Source: DASRHT01 sp035293765 (lineage in GTDB: Bacteria; Chloroflexota; Ktedonobacteria; Ktedonobacterales; Ktedonobacteraceae). From it: DNA of 64,000 bases. The DNA is taken from assembly GCA_035293765.1 (NCBI GenBank), contig DATGMF010000088.1:62001-126000 (forward strand), given 5' to 3'. The translations under genes and the position numbers were made by a program. Under the pieces are notes generated by a model. The model was given only the letters and a program-made list of their open reading frames with translations. It made no database searches and had not been told where the DNA came from. This document shows, piece by piece, positions 35,817 through 44,555 of the stretch (its first letter is position 1; each line of letters begins with the position of its first letter).

Positions 35817-37199
35817 ACCGGCAGCAGAAGGCAGTTCCAGCTTTAGCCAGTCTTCCATGCCACCGCGTACCGAGAGGACTTCGCGTCCGGTGGCCGCAAC
35901 CATGCTGGCCGCTATCTCCGCACGATGGCCGCTGCGGCAAATCGTTGCGATAGTCTGATCGTCCGGTAGTTCACGCATACGTAGCGGCAGATCGCCAAGC
36001 TGGACGTGAAGCGCGCCGGGGATATGTCCCTCGCGCCACTCATCGGGTCGGCGTACATCCAGTATGGTCAATTTCTCGTGCTGCGACCAGCACTTATGCA
36101 GTGCCTCGATATCCATTGTGCCAAAGCTGGTAGTGGGTAGCGCAGCCGCTTTCCAGGCCGCAATGCCTCCATCAAGATAGCCATCAACCTGTTCGAAGCC
36201 GATACGCATCAACTGCACCACCGCTTCGCGCCGTCCTGCTTCGTCCTCGATCAAGATCAGTAGCGGCACATTGAAAGGCAACAGCCAGCCAACATACGTC
36301 GCAAACGAACTATCCAGCTCAATATTGAGCGCACCGGGGATATGTTCGCGCGCAAAAGCATCCCGATTGCGGCCATCAATCAACGGCAATCCATTAGAGA
36401 TACGCTGCAGCACATCCAATGGCGCTAAGGGAGGCGGCGTGGGCATGGCACCCAGGATACGCGGACCTTTGCGATTGATAAAGCCCATGTGGGCATAATA
36501 GCGCGGGTAAGAAGAATAGCCCGCGATTTGCCGCTGCACAAACGCTTCCTCGTTTGGCGCGAGAGCCGCGGGATTGACCAGGCGCTCTTGCGCGATGGTG
36601 GTGGTACGGCCAGAATTAGCGGAGGTTGACATACAGAATGAGCCTGCGCCATGCGTTGGATAAACGCGCACCTGTCCAGGCAACGTGTCAAGCAGGCGTC
36701 GCAACGTCTGGTACTGCTGTCGTGTCAGCGTGAGCATCATCCCTTCGCCCAGCAGATCAGTACGACCCGCATTCGCAGCTAGCAGGCTTCCTCCACTAAA
36801 AAGAGCCGTTGGAGCCTCTTCTCCGGTTTCATTGAGCAGATAGCTAACGTGCGCTGGTGTATGTCCTGGCGTGGCAAGCGTTTTGAAGGAGAGACGCCCC
36901 ACAGTAAAATGGTCGCCTTCAGCTACAGGCAGAAACTCATACTCCAGCGGATCGGCTGCGCTCGCTACGATAGTTGCGCCTGTTTTCGCCGCCAACTCGC
37001 GCGAGCCGGTAATGTAATCGTTGTGAACATGCGTCTCCAGCACATGCGTAATACGCATGCCTGCACGGCTTGCCGCTTCCAGGTATACAGCAACATCGCG
37101 GCGCGGATCAACAATCGCGGCTGTCCCGCTCTCGTCATCGCCGACAAAGTAGGATTGATGCCCCAAGCCTTCAACCACAAATTGCTCAATTCTTGCCAT
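35808..37199 (-). CDS. Metallo-beta-lactamase-fold hydrolase with two rhodanese domains
   Basis: 463-aa sulfur-metabolism protein. The N-terminal MBL domain (~1-230) has ETHVHNDYITG, then PGHTPAHVSY and a later THGAGSFC, the ligand set of persulfide dioxygenase-like ETHE1 enzymes that oxidise glutathione persulfide with one iron ion. The first rhodanese domain (~260-355) has no cysteine at the active-site position (LLILIEDEAGR) and is probably structural. The second (~370-460) has ATICRSGHRA with the catalytic cysteine and can carry a persulfide. Fused PDO-rhodanese proteins typically detoxify sulfide. The gene is monocistronic, and a GC-rich repeat block lies just upstream. Confidence 0.88.
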   Translation of the reverse strand: MARIEQFVVEGLGHQSYFVGDDESGTAAIVDPRRDVAVYLEAASRAGMRITHVLETHVHNDYITGSRELAAKTGATIVASAADPLEYEFLPVAEGDHFTVGRLSFKTLATPGHTPAHVSYLLNETGEEAPTALFSGGSLLAANAGRTDLLGEGMMLTLTRQQYQTLRRLLDTLPGQVRVYPTHGAGSFCMSTSANSGRTTTIAQERLVNPAALAPNEEAFVQRQIAGYSSYPRYYAHMGFINRKGPRILGAMPTPPPLAPLDVLQRISNGLPLIDGRNRDAFAREHIPGALNIELDSSFATYVGWLLPFNVPLLILIEDEAGRREAVVQLMRIGFEQVDGYLDGGIAAWKAAALPTTSFGTMDIEALHKCWSQHEKLTILDVRRPDEWREGHIPGALHVQLGDLPLRMRELPDDQTIATICRSGHRAEIAASMVAATGREVLSVRGGMEDWLKLELPSAAGLG

Positions 37200-37229
37200 C
37201 TCCAGTCCTTTCGCGTCCTATCATTCTTT

Positions 37230-37287
37230 GTAGGGGCCTTCCTTTCCGAACGACTGAGCTGTAGCTCCCCGATTCATCGTGGGAGCG
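37230..37287. repeat. Intergenic repeat block
   Basis: GTAGGGGCC at the left and TGTAGCTCCCCGATTCATCG followed by TGGGAGCG at the right. The second part is nearly identical to 48027-48055 and close to 24678-24701. Confidence 0.65.
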
Positions 37288-37417
37288 TTGTCGTTCGGAA
37301 TTACAAGATAGGGCTGGCCGCTGCCCTGATCTCGCTCCCGCTTGCTCATTTCCCTGTCCTGGAACTTCCTCTATAAATATGATACTATGGAGTATAGAAT
37401 AAAGTCAATATGACGAC

Positions 37418-37443
37418 ATAACAAGTTATAACAAGTTTATAAC
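37418..37443 (+). promoter_or_regulatory. Candidate GntR operator
   Basis: The palindrome ATAACAAGTTAT at 37418-37429 is followed by the overlapping variant ATAACAAGTTTATAAC at 37428-37443, immediately upstream of the GntR-type gene. A small CCTCG/CGAGG hairpin at 37443-37455 overlaps the ribosome binding site. Autoregulation is a reasonable inference. Confidence 0.5.
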
Positions 37444-37466
37444 CTCGATAAGCGAGGAGGAAATAC

Positions 37467-38279
37467 GTGGCAAATCAACGTCTGAATGCTGGCCCCGTTC
37501 CCCTATACCATCAGCTTAAACTGGCCTTACAACATGATATCGAGCAGGGTATCTACCAACCCGGCGGGCGGCTTCCCTCCGAGCCGGAACTGATCCGCCA
37601 ATATGGCGTCAGCCGCATTACCGTGCGCCAGGCACTCGACGAACTGGAGGGGGAGGGGCTGGTGATCCGCCGTCATGGCAAGGGAACCTATGTCGCAGAA
37701 AAGCGCATTGAGCAAGAGCTCGTTCGCCTGACCGATTTCGTAGAAGATATGCAGCGGGCGGGGCAAAATCCATCTTCACGCGTAGTAGCCACAGTGCGAG
37801 AAATAGCACGTCTTTCCCTTGCTAACATGCTGCATATAGCCTGCGGCACAGAAGTTGTGCGCATTGACCGCGTACGCCTGGCTGATAATCGACCGATAGC
37901 CTTCGACACAACCTGGCTGCCTTTACGCTTTGGAGAACTGCTGGCGAACGCCGATCTCAGCAAAGAGACCATCTATCATATCCTGGAAACGCGCTATCAT
38001 ATTCCGGTCATTTCCGGCACCTTTCAAATCACAGCCACGACGGCAACAACGCAAAAAGCGGCTTTACTGGACATAGCACCGGGAGCGGCCTTGCTCGTGA
38101 TTCAGCGTATCTCCTACACCGCCAACGGCGAGCCCGTTTATATGCAGGAACGCTACTATCGCCCTGACCGCGTGCAGTACCGCGTCTCCCTGGAGCGATA
38201 TACCAACGCTAATGGTGGCTCAAAAATTCACGAGTTCCGCCCCATCTTCGAGGATTATTCGCCAGCGGTAGGAGAGTAA
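37467..38279 (+). CDS. GntR-family regulator with UTRA ligand-binding domain
   Basis: 270-aa transcription factor of the HutC subfamily. Residues ~10-78 are a winged helix (LPSEPELIRQYGVSRITVRQALDELEGEGLVIRRHGKGTYV) and residues ~95-240 a UTRA domain that binds a small effector. The start is GTG with AGGAGGAAATAC upstream. No metabolic or transport gene is adjacent in the same direction, so the regulated pathway cannot be read from context; members often respond to amino acid or sugar derivatives. Palindromes just upstream suggest autoregulation. Confidence 0.9.
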   Translation: MANQRLNAGPVPLYHQLKLALQHDIEQGIYQPGGRLPSEPELIRQYGVSRITVRQALDELEGEGLVIRRHGKGTYVAEKRIEQELVRLTDFVEDMQRAGQNPSSRVVATVREIARLSLANMLHIACGTEVVRIDRVRLADNRPIAFDTTWLPLRFGELLANADLSKETIYHILETRYHIPVISGTFQITATTATTQKAALLDIAPGAALLVIQRISYTANGEPVYMQERYYRPDRVQYRVSLERYTNANGGSKIHEFRPIFEDYSPAVGE

Positions 38280-38283
38280 AAGG

Positions 38284-38328
38284 TCAACCAACAGGCAAGA
38301 TTTTTATCGCGTTTTGCCTGTTGGTTGA
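38284..38328. terminator. Bidirectional terminator hairpin
   Basis: TCAACCAACAGGCAA pairs perfectly with TTGCCTGTTGGTTGA (15 bp) between two convergent genes. There is no long T run, but position and stem strength fit a shared terminator. Confidence 0.7.
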
Positions 38329-38346
38329 TATCATGATCGGATGGCA

Positions 38347-39561
38347 TTATATGCTTTTAAAACTCGCGCCCAGCACATAGGTAATCACCGCCTCTATCGC
38401 TCCCACAATCGTCATCTCCATGCCACTATTGAACCACGAGCGGCCCGTTACCAGCGTTTTGGCTGCGCCAACGGCAAAGTGCGCCACTAAGCTGATAATT
38501 CCCGCAACGATAATGGCAGCGAAGCCCTGCATAAAGAAGAAGGGAATAATAGGAATAAACGCGCCAATGCCGGTCGAGACGGTCGCGGAAATAGCGGCAA
38601 CCCAGGGATTGGGAAAGTTTCCTTCGGACAGGCCCAGCTCCTCGTGCGCCAGCGCGCGCAGCATCTGCTCCGGCTGCTGAGACATGCGTTCAGCCAGCAC
38701 CTGCGACTCCTCTTCCGTAAACCCTTTCAATTGATAGAAGAGGGCCAGTTCTTCTTTCTCCTCCTCGGGATCGGTCTCGATCTCACGCTTCTCACGCTGC
38801 ATCTCGGCCTCATATACTTCGCGCTCGCTCTTGGTCGCCAGAAAAGCACCCGATCCCATTGAAAGCGCGCTCGCCAGACAGCCTGCCAGGCCGCTGATCA
38901 AGACAAGATTGCTGCTTGCGGCTCCTGTATAGCCCGCAACGCCGCTGACAATGCCAAAAACCGCGCCCAGACCATCATTCGCTCCGTAGATTGCATCACC
39001 CAGCCAGCCGCCGCCACGTTTATGCCAGGACTCGCGGTGAAACATCACGTCAAGGATGCCCTGCGGACCAATAGGACTGATGATCTCGCGGATGACGCGA
39101 TTATGGCTCTCCTCATCGCGTTTCACCTCGCGCAGCATCTCCTGAGCCTCCGCATCGCCAATACTACGAGCCTGAGCCTCATAGCGCGCAATATCTTTAT
39201 CCTCTTCATTTTCAAGCTGGCGCAGAGCAGCCTCCGTCCCCAGTTGCTGACGCAGCCATCCCTGTAAGCGCATAGCCAATGTCCTACGCTCTTTGGGCGG
39301 CTCAGCTCCCAGCTCTGCCAGTTTGCGCTCCCATTTCTGGGCGTGCCGCTCTTCGGCTTCGGCCATCTTTATCAGCACAGAACGGCGAGTTACATCATGT
39401 TCGCCTCTTGCCAGATCGCGATAGGTCCTTGCGCCCTCTATCTCACGTTGCCAGTTCTGATTAAGCGCGGCAATTAGCTCGCGCCTCTTCTCTTCGGAAA
39501 GAGCCTGATTGCGCTCTGGCACGATATCGGCAGGCCCTACCTGTATATTTTCCTTATCCAT
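38347..39561 (-). CDS. Ferritin-like domain fused to VIT1/CCC1 metal transporter
   Basis: 404-aa protein. Residues ~15-160 form a rubrerythrin/ferritin-like four-helix bundle with repeated E..H metal-binding pairs (EIEGARTYRDLA, EAEERHAQKW, DEESHNRVI). Residues ~180-404 form a VIT1/CCC1 iron/manganese transporter with five helices and the signature GANDGLGAVFGIVSGVAGY. Such fusions (mbfA/erv1-like) export iron from the cytoplasm under oxidative or iron stress (family knowledge). ATG 39561 has GGGAGG at 6 bases and overlaps the end of the upstream Fur-family gene by 8 bases, so translation is coupled and the pair is under the Fur box at 39972. Confidence 0.88.
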   Translation of the reverse strand: MDKENIQVGPADIVPERNQALSEEKRRELIAALNQNWQREIEGARTYRDLARGEHDVTRRSVLIKMAEAEERHAQKWERKLAELGAEPPKERRTLAMRLQGWLRQQLGTEAALRQLENEEDKDIARYEAQARSIGDAEAQEMLREVKRDEESHNRVIREIISPIGPQGILDVMFHRESWHKRGGGWLGDAIYGANDGLGAVFGIVSGVAGYTGAASSNLVLISGLAGCLASALSMGSGAFLATKSEREVYEAEMQREKREIETDPEEEKEELALFYQLKGFTEEESQVLAERMSQQPEQMLRALAHEELGLSEGNFPNPWVAAISATVSTGIGAFIPIIPFFFMQGFAAIIVAGIISLVAHFAVGAAKTLVTGRSWFNSGMEMTIVGAIEAVITYVLGASFKSI

Positions 39562-39955
39562 GAATCCTCCCTTTACAGACTCCACAGCGTCCATAGATTC
39601 TGATTTCATGCGAATCCAGCTCAATGCCAACGGAGAGAGCTGCGGCCCTTAGCGCCTCATCGGATAGAGGAATATCAACGGGAATATCCAGCAGCGCGCC
39701 ACATTCTCTACAGATCGCATGATCATGCCGCCGAGTGTGGGCATCGTAGCGGCACTCGTTCTCATACCCTTGCGTCTCCCTGATCAGCCCCAGTTCCGCC
39801 AACTGGTGCAGGATGCGGTACACCGTCGCCAACCCGATGCGAGGGCGTACCTGTCGAACCTCATTATAGACCTCCAACGCGGTCGGATGCCGTCCCGTCG
39901 CCTGCAACACCTCCAGCACCGCCCGCGCATTCGCATTCAACGTGCTATTCTCCAT
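39554..39955 (-). CDS. Fur-family metalloregulator (Fur/PerR/Zur type)
   Basis: 133-aa regulator. The N-terminal winged helix contains HPTALEVYNEVRQ and LATVYRILHQLAELGLI. The C-terminal dimerisation domain contains RRHDHAICRECGALLDI, with the CxxC zinc pair, and a second GRCGVCKG pair near the end. The protein is short at the N-terminus, like PerR. Translational overlap with an iron-exporting ferritin-VIT1 fusion and an upstream Fur box argue for iron or peroxide sensing, but metal specificity cannot be fixed from sequence alone. Confidence 0.88.
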   Translation of the reverse strand: MENSTLNANARAVLEVLQATGRHPTALEVYNEVRQVRPRIGLATVYRILHQLAELGLIRETQGYENECRYDAHTRRHDHAICRECGALLDIPVDIPLSDEALRAAALSVGIELDSHEIRIYGRCGVCKGRIHG

Positions 39956-39971
39956 AAGTTAGGGTATCCTA

Positions 39972-39990
39972 ATAATGATAATCATTCTCA
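39972..39990 (-). promoter_or_regulatory. Fur box upstream of the fur-VIT1 operon
   Basis: ATAATGATAATCATTCTCA contains the near-palindrome ATGATAATCATT and matches the classical Fur consensus (GATAATGATAATCATTATC) at most positions. It lies about 17 bases upstream of the minus-strand start codon, so binding would repress the operon. Confidence 0.75.
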
Positions 39991-40333
39991 TTTCTGTAAC
40001 GATAGTATATGATGTGGAGAGTGGGGATGTCAAGGTAGTTGGAAGGTCTTCGGTAACAAAGAAACTGTTATTTATGGTGATATATCCGAGGATTGATAGC
40101 CATTTCTCTTAAAAACACTTTTTTACAGCTCTGATAAGGTACAATAGAACATGTATTCCTTCTCCTCATTCGTTAGGAATACTGAGAGATATTTGTACAG
40201 AGGCTGATGGTACTGAGAGAGAACGATTTAGTAAGCTTATTTCTGAATATCCGATGTGCAAAGCGAGTGAATACTATTGGCCTAAATAGATGGCTAACCA
40301 AGCGATTCCTATTTGCAGATGAAAGGGATAATA
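39991..40333. other. Intergenic region before the methyltransferase island
   Basis: About 340 AT-rich bases. I see no gene and no repeat in it. It marks the left edge of the composition shift into the methyltransferase cluster. Confidence 0.45.
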
Positions 40334-41209
40334 ATGAATGGTAGTTTTACACAACTAACTTTTTATCCTCAGGAAGCAGGAAAGCGCCTGTCAGTTGTAC
40401 CAAAGGCGGTACCCTTTGTCAAATGGGCTGGTGGTAAACGAAAACTTATAGATTTCATTGTTAGTGCCGCACCAACTTCATTTGATAGATATTTGGAGCC
40501 CTTCGTAGGAGGGGGGGCAGTTGCTCTTGCCCTTAATCATCCTTGTATGCTTCTTAATGATGCAAATTTTGAACTTATAAATGTGTATCAAGTCATCCGC
40601 GATGACTTAGATGCTTTGGTACTCCTTCTTAAAGAGCACCGAAAGAAACATTCTGAAGAGTATTTTTATTTAGTAAGAGCACAAAAACCCACTGAGTTAA
40701 CTAGAATAGAACAAGCTGCTCGGTTTATTTATCTCAACAAGACTTGCTTCAATGGACTCTATCGCGTGAATAAGTATGGTCAATTTAATGTTCCTTTCGG
40801 AAAATACAAAAATCCGATCCTTTACAATCTGAAAGATCTGCAAGCCGCATCGAAAGTGCTGCAAAATGCAGAGCTTTTTTCCGAAGATTACCAGTCTTTT
40901 CTGAAGAGCCATGCTCGTGCTGGGGATTTTATTTATATTGACCCTCCATATATCCCTGTTGGGCAATTCTCAGATTTCAAACGCTATACAAAGGAGCAGT
41001 TTCGAGAAAAAGATCAGCGTGAACTGGCCCAACTTTATGCCGAGCTTATAGACCGTGGGGCTTATCCAGTGCTAAGTAACTCATATTCTACATTTGCCCT
41101 CGACCTGTATGCACAATACTGTATTCAGATTGTCTTCGCCAAGCGAAATATCAACCATGACGGAACTGGTCGAAATCCTATCCCAGAAATTCTTGTGAAG
41201 CCGAGGTAG
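40334..41209 (+). CDS. DNA adenine methyltransferase, D12 class (M1)
   Basis: 291-aa N6-adenine methyltransferase of the Dam/MboIA-like D12 class. It has the SAM-binding motif FVKWAGGKRKLIDFI near residue 25, the FEPFVGGGAV-like block LEPFVGGGAVALAL, and the catalytic motif IYIDPPYIP near residue 205. Start ATG 40334 has AAAGGGA at 6 bases; a TTG at 40313 is possible. The gene is clearly AT-richer than the flanking chromosome. It is followed after 6 bases by a second adenine methyltransferase. Two methyltransferases are typical of restriction-modification systems with asymmetric sites, one per strand. The recognition site is unknown, though relatives often contain GATC. Confidence 0.88.
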   Translation: MNGSFTQLTFYPQEAGKRLSVVPKAVPFVKWAGGKRKLIDFIVSAAPTSFDRYLEPFVGGGAVALALNHPCMLLNDANFELINVYQVIRDDLDALVLLLKEHRKKHSEEYFYLVRAQKPTELTRIEQAARFIYLNKTCFNGLYRVNKYGQFNVPFGKYKNPILYNLKDLQAASKVLQNAELFSEDYQSFLKSHARAGDFIYIDPPYIPVGQFSDFKRYTKEQFREKDQRELAQLYAELIDRGAYPVLSNSYSTFALDLYAQYCIQIVFAKRNINHDGTGRNPIPEILVKPR

Positions 41210-41215
41210 TTACGT

Positions 41216-42286
41216 ATGACGTTTACTCATCGTTTAGTTGTGGAGCAGGAGCAGATAAACGCTCAATTAGCTTTTTTCCCCAGTTCCCGTTATATGGGAA
41301 GTAAACATGCTATTTTGCCTTTCATTCACGAAGTGATGAAAAATTTAGAGTTTGATACTGTTCTAGATGCTTGTAGTGGTAGCGGAGCTGTAAGCTACTT
41401 ACTTAAATCGATGGGAAAAACCGTGACGAGTAATGATTTTTTAAGGTTTTGCTATCATACTGCGCAGGCATTTATTGCCAATAATTCGGAATTACTATCC
41501 CAAAAAGAAGTAGAACAGCTTTTACGTCCACATCCAGCACCTCAAAATTTGATTACCCGCACATTCGAGGATCTCTACTTTACAGAAAGTGAGAACCACT
41601 TCCTTGATAATCTAGTTTCTCATATCCTTGAAATGACATCACCTGTAAAACAGTCTATTGCATTTGCAGCAATCACTCGTGCATGTCTGCGCCGCCGTCC
41701 CCGTGGTGTTTTCACTTATACAGGGGTAAGATATAATGATGGTCGCCGCGATCTGAAATTTACGCTACAAGAACATTTTCGTGTAGCTGTTGAGGTAATC
41801 AATCGGGCAGTTTTTGACAATGGCCGCTCCAATAAAGCACTCAACAACGATGTATTTCAAATCCCAGAAGATGTAACTTTTGACCTGTTGTATCTGGACC
41901 CTCCCTATGTTTCTCCTCATAGCGATAATGACTACACGCGACGCTACCATTTCGTTGAAGGATTATCGCGCTATTGGCAGGACTTAGAAATTTTGAAAGA
42001 AACTACGACAAAGAAGTTTCGCCGTATTCCCAGTCTCTTTGATACAAAGAAAACGATTTACGAAGCTTTTCACAAAATATTTGAAAGATATCGAGATACG
42101 ATCATTGTGGTATCATATTCTTCAAACGGCATTCCAGGCAAGGAAGAATTGCTTGATATACTTGCGCATTATAAACGCGAAGTGGTAGTCTACGAGTGCA
42201 ATCATCATTATTCCTTTGGTACTCACAACCATAAGGTGAATAATAACCAGAATGATGTTAAAGAGTTTCTCTTTGTAGGGAAATGA
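41216..42286 (+). CDS. DNA adenine methyltransferase (M2)
   Basis: 356-aa D12-type methyltransferase. RYMGSKHAILPFI is the motif X/I equivalent near residue 27, LDACSGSGAVSYL follows, and LLYLDPPYVS is the catalytic motif IV near residue 226. This is a different subgroup from the gene before it (RYMGSK rather than KWAGGK), fitting a two-enzyme modification system for the two strands of an asymmetric site. It is 6 bases downstream of M1, AT-rich, and translationally close enough to be coupled. The ATG is preceded by a weak GAGGTAG site inside the M1 gene. Confidence 0.85.
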   Translation: MTFTHRLVVEQEQINAQLAFFPSSRYMGSKHAILPFIHEVMKNLEFDTVLDACSGSGAVSYLLKSMGKTVTSNDFLRFCYHTAQAFIANNSELLSQKEVEQLLRPHPAPQNLITRTFEDLYFTESENHFLDNLVSHILEMTSPVKQSIAFAAITRACLRRRPRGVFTYTGVRYNDGRRDLKFTLQEHFRVAVEVINRAVFDNGRSNKALNNDVFQIPEDVTFDLLYLDPPYVSPHSDNDYTRRYHFVEGLSRYWQDLEILKETTTKKFRRIPSLFDTKKTIYEAFHKIFERYRDTIIVVSYSSNGIPGKEELLDILAHYKREVVVYECNHHYSFGTHNHKVNNNQNDVKEFLFVGK

Positions 42287-42369
42287 TTAGAGGCTTTTTC
42301 GGTTAGGGAAAAGAGAACTTTTCTATTTTCAGTAAATTTCCCACTCGAAAAGGATTTTGAGGATAGCAT

Positions 42370-42687
42370 ATGGTGGCTCGGGCGAAGAAAGCGTGGTATC
42401 TGGCTAATACAACAATTAGAAATGCAAAACGTATTAAAGATGGTCTCGCTACTCTTGTTGCTTCTCCCTTACATGGTAATCTCGAAGGAAGAAGCCGTGA
42501 GAGGCAGTTTGCTGACTTATTTCAAACTGCATTTGCTAAAAAAGCACCATTCGACCACAAAAAAATAGAGGAAATTATTATAGAGTGCATTAATAAAAAA
42601 GTAAATGCAGACGCTCCTCAATGGAAGCAGAAAATCAAAGATCACGTTTTAATGATCATCCAACAAATACGAAATAATGTAATATAA
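42370..42687 (+). CDS. Short ORF, possible N-terminal remnant of a type II restriction enzyme
   Basis: 105-aa protein. Its N-terminus (KAWYLANTTIRNAKRIKDGL, then PLHGNLEGRSRERQFADLF) recalls the start of AlwI-type restriction endonucleases, which are about 500 aa; this is a recollection of the family pattern, not a search result. After residue ~60 the sequence is lysine-rich and helical. The ORF ends just where the third methyltransferase gene begins and where base composition changes, so it may be a truncated nuclease left by recombination. Alternatively it is a small complete protein such as a controller. AAAGGATTTTGAGGA lies upstream of the ATG. Confidence 0.55.
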   Translation: MVARAKKAWYLANTTIRNAKRIKDGLATLVASPLHGNLEGRSRERQFADLFQTAFAKKAPFDHKKIEEIIIECINKKVNADAPQWKQKIKDHVLMIIQQIRNNVI

Positions 42688-42745
42688 AATGGGATACATA
42701 CTACCAAGCAAGCCACAACTCCTACAAGGGGACAAATTAGTTCTA

Positions 42746-43876
42746 ATGTCCAAAACGGGCAAACTATCCCCTTTCCTGAAATGGGCGGGCGGGAAAGAAC
42801 AGGAGCTGAAACATATCCTCCCTGCCATCCCACCATTTGAGCGGTACTTCGAACCTTTCGTTGGCGGCGGCGCTGTATTTTTCTCCGTCATGGCAGGCAA
42901 AAAATTTATTAACGATAAATCTCCCGAATTGTTTCAACTTTATATGATGATCGCACGTAACGATCAAGATTTTTTTGGCGCGCTAGATATACTATTGGCT
43001 GGCTGGCAGCGTATCAGCCAGCTTGTAGACAGCGAGGCACACAACCTGGTAAAGATGTACAAGGCATACTCTTGCAATACCTGCTTATCCAAAAATGCGA
43101 TGAGCGATTTTTCAGGCTTCATCAATGCCCACGCTGAAGAGTTCAAGGATATGTTCGATGCCTTTTTTCCGCGAGACGCCGAAAATTTTCTGCAAGAGTT
43201 GCATAGAAACCTCTTCAACAAAGTTGGGCGCATGAAAAGGCTGGAGGATAGAAAGTGGAAGCTGCCTGAAGATGATATTGTGGCAAACATAGAAAGCGCC
43301 TTAAAGAGCGCTTTCTATATGCATCTGCGATACCTGTATAATAAAACCGCACACTACGAGATACCCTCCAGCCTTGCCGCCGCGATATTCTTTTTCGTCA
43401 GAGAGAATGCCTATGCTTCGATGTTCCGCTACAATCGCCAGGGGGAATTTAACGTTCCTTATGGCGGCATCTCGTATAACCGCAAGGACCTGGCGCGCAA
43501 AGTGGAGTATATGCGCTCGCCGGCGCTGCAATCGTATCTTTGCGATACAGTGATAGAAAATATCGATTTTGCAGCGTTTCTGCTGAAATATGCGCCGCAA
43601 GCCGACGATTTTATTTTTTTGGACCCGCCCTATGATAGCGAATTCAGCACCTACGCGCAAAATGAGTTTACGCTGCAAGACCAGAAACGGCTGGCATACT
43701 ATCTGCTCCAGGATTGCCAGGCCAGATTTATGCTGGTGATAAAAAACACGCCGGCTATTCTGCGCTTATATACCCAAGACGGGCTAACTATCAGGACATT
43801 TGATAAAAAGTACCTGGTTAGTTTTCAAGATCGTAATGATAAAAATGCGGAACATTTGATGATTACGAACTACTGA
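42746..43876 (+). CDS. DNA adenine methyltransferase, D12 class (M3)
   Basis: 376-aa Dam-like methyltransferase. It has SPFLKWAGGKEQEL (~8-21), ERYFEPFVGGGAVFF (~33) and the catalytic IFLDPPYDSEF near residue 294. A ~130-residue helical insertion between them forms the target recognition region. It is more GC-rich than the two upstream methyltransferases and therefore probably joined the cluster separately. The frame is open from ATG 42689, two bases after the preceding stop. I prefer ATG 42746 because it gives the normal N-terminus, but neither start has a strong ribosome binding site. Confidence 0.85.
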   Translation: MSKTGKLSPFLKWAGGKEQELKHILPAIPPFERYFEPFVGGGAVFFSVMAGKKFINDKSPELFQLYMMIARNDQDFFGALDILLAGWQRISQLVDSEAHNLVKMYKAYSCNTCLSKNAMSDFSGFINAHAEEFKDMFDAFFPRDAENFLQELHRNLFNKVGRMKRLEDRKWKLPEDDIVANIESALKSAFYMHLRYLYNKTAHYEIPSSLAAAIFFFVRENAYASMFRYNRQGEFNVPYGGISYNRKDLARKVEYMRSPALQSYLCDTVIENIDFAAFLLKYAPQADDFIFLDPPYDSEFSTYAQNEFTLQDQKRLAYYLLQDCQARFMLVIKNTPAILRLYTQDGLTIRTFDKKYLVSFQDRNDKNAEHLMITNY

Positions 43877-43996
43877 TGATTTTTTTCGGAAAAGGGCCTG
43901 TCTTCTGGCCTCTCCGTGTGACGTAAACACCAAAAAGTGCGTATCTAGATATGGAGACATTTATTGATAAAAGCACAATAATTGAGGAGCGAGTAC

Positions 43997-44515
43997 ATGG
44001 CGAACAATGGGGAGACCATCAAGTGGTCGGATCTGCGCGGCATGAACGTCCAGATTCTTAGCGAAGGTCGATCAGCAGGGGTTATCGAGGATTTCTATAT
44101 CAAGGTAAAAGCATACGGATCGGCAATAGAGAATACAGCTTCCATCTATGCGCTGAAGGTGCGCACGCGCGTAGAAGGAGTTCGCGCGCTCCCGGGCAGT
44201 GCAATCGAGGCGATAGGACCGGATGGGGTCATCGTCAAAAATGCTGAGATGCTGGCAAGAGAGCTGCCCCCTCTGCCACTGGGAAGCAGTCTGATCGCGT
44301 GCAAAGTTGTGGGTGAAAATGGGCACGCGTTGGGGAAGATCAGCGAGATATGGCTGGGTATCGTGCCACCATCGGCGCTACGGATAGCGAGCTTCGAACT
44401 GGACAACCATACCGGACGGTCTCATCGCCGCCGGGGCTTTACCGCCAACTCGGTTTTGCGTTACGAAGATGATGTGATCGTCGTTCAGGAGCAGATTGCG
44501 CGCCACCTGGACTAA
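43997..44515 (+). CDS. PRC-barrel domain protein
   Basis: 172-aa protein with two PRC-barrel-like beta domains. The first begins at KWSDLRGMNVQILSEGRSAG (~7-26), and the second contains ACKVVGENGHALGKISEIWL (~105). PRC barrels occur in RimM, photosynthetic reaction centres and many small proteins of unknown role. The nearby MgtE protein carries the same kind of domain. ATG 43997 has GAGGAGCGAG upstream. The gene is convergent with the Ser/Thr kinase gene and separated from it by 40 bases. Confidence 0.75.
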   Translation: MANNGETIKWSDLRGMNVQILSEGRSAGVIEDFYIKVKAYGSAIENTASIYALKVRTRVEGVRALPGSAIEAIGPDGVIVKNAEMLARELPPLPLGSSLIACKVVGENGHALGKISEIWLGIVPPSALRIASFELDNHTGRSHRRRGFTANSVLRYEDDVIVVQEQIARHLD

Positions 44516-44555
44516 TATCGGGGAACTGCATGCGGGGAATGGCAGGGGCACGCCG

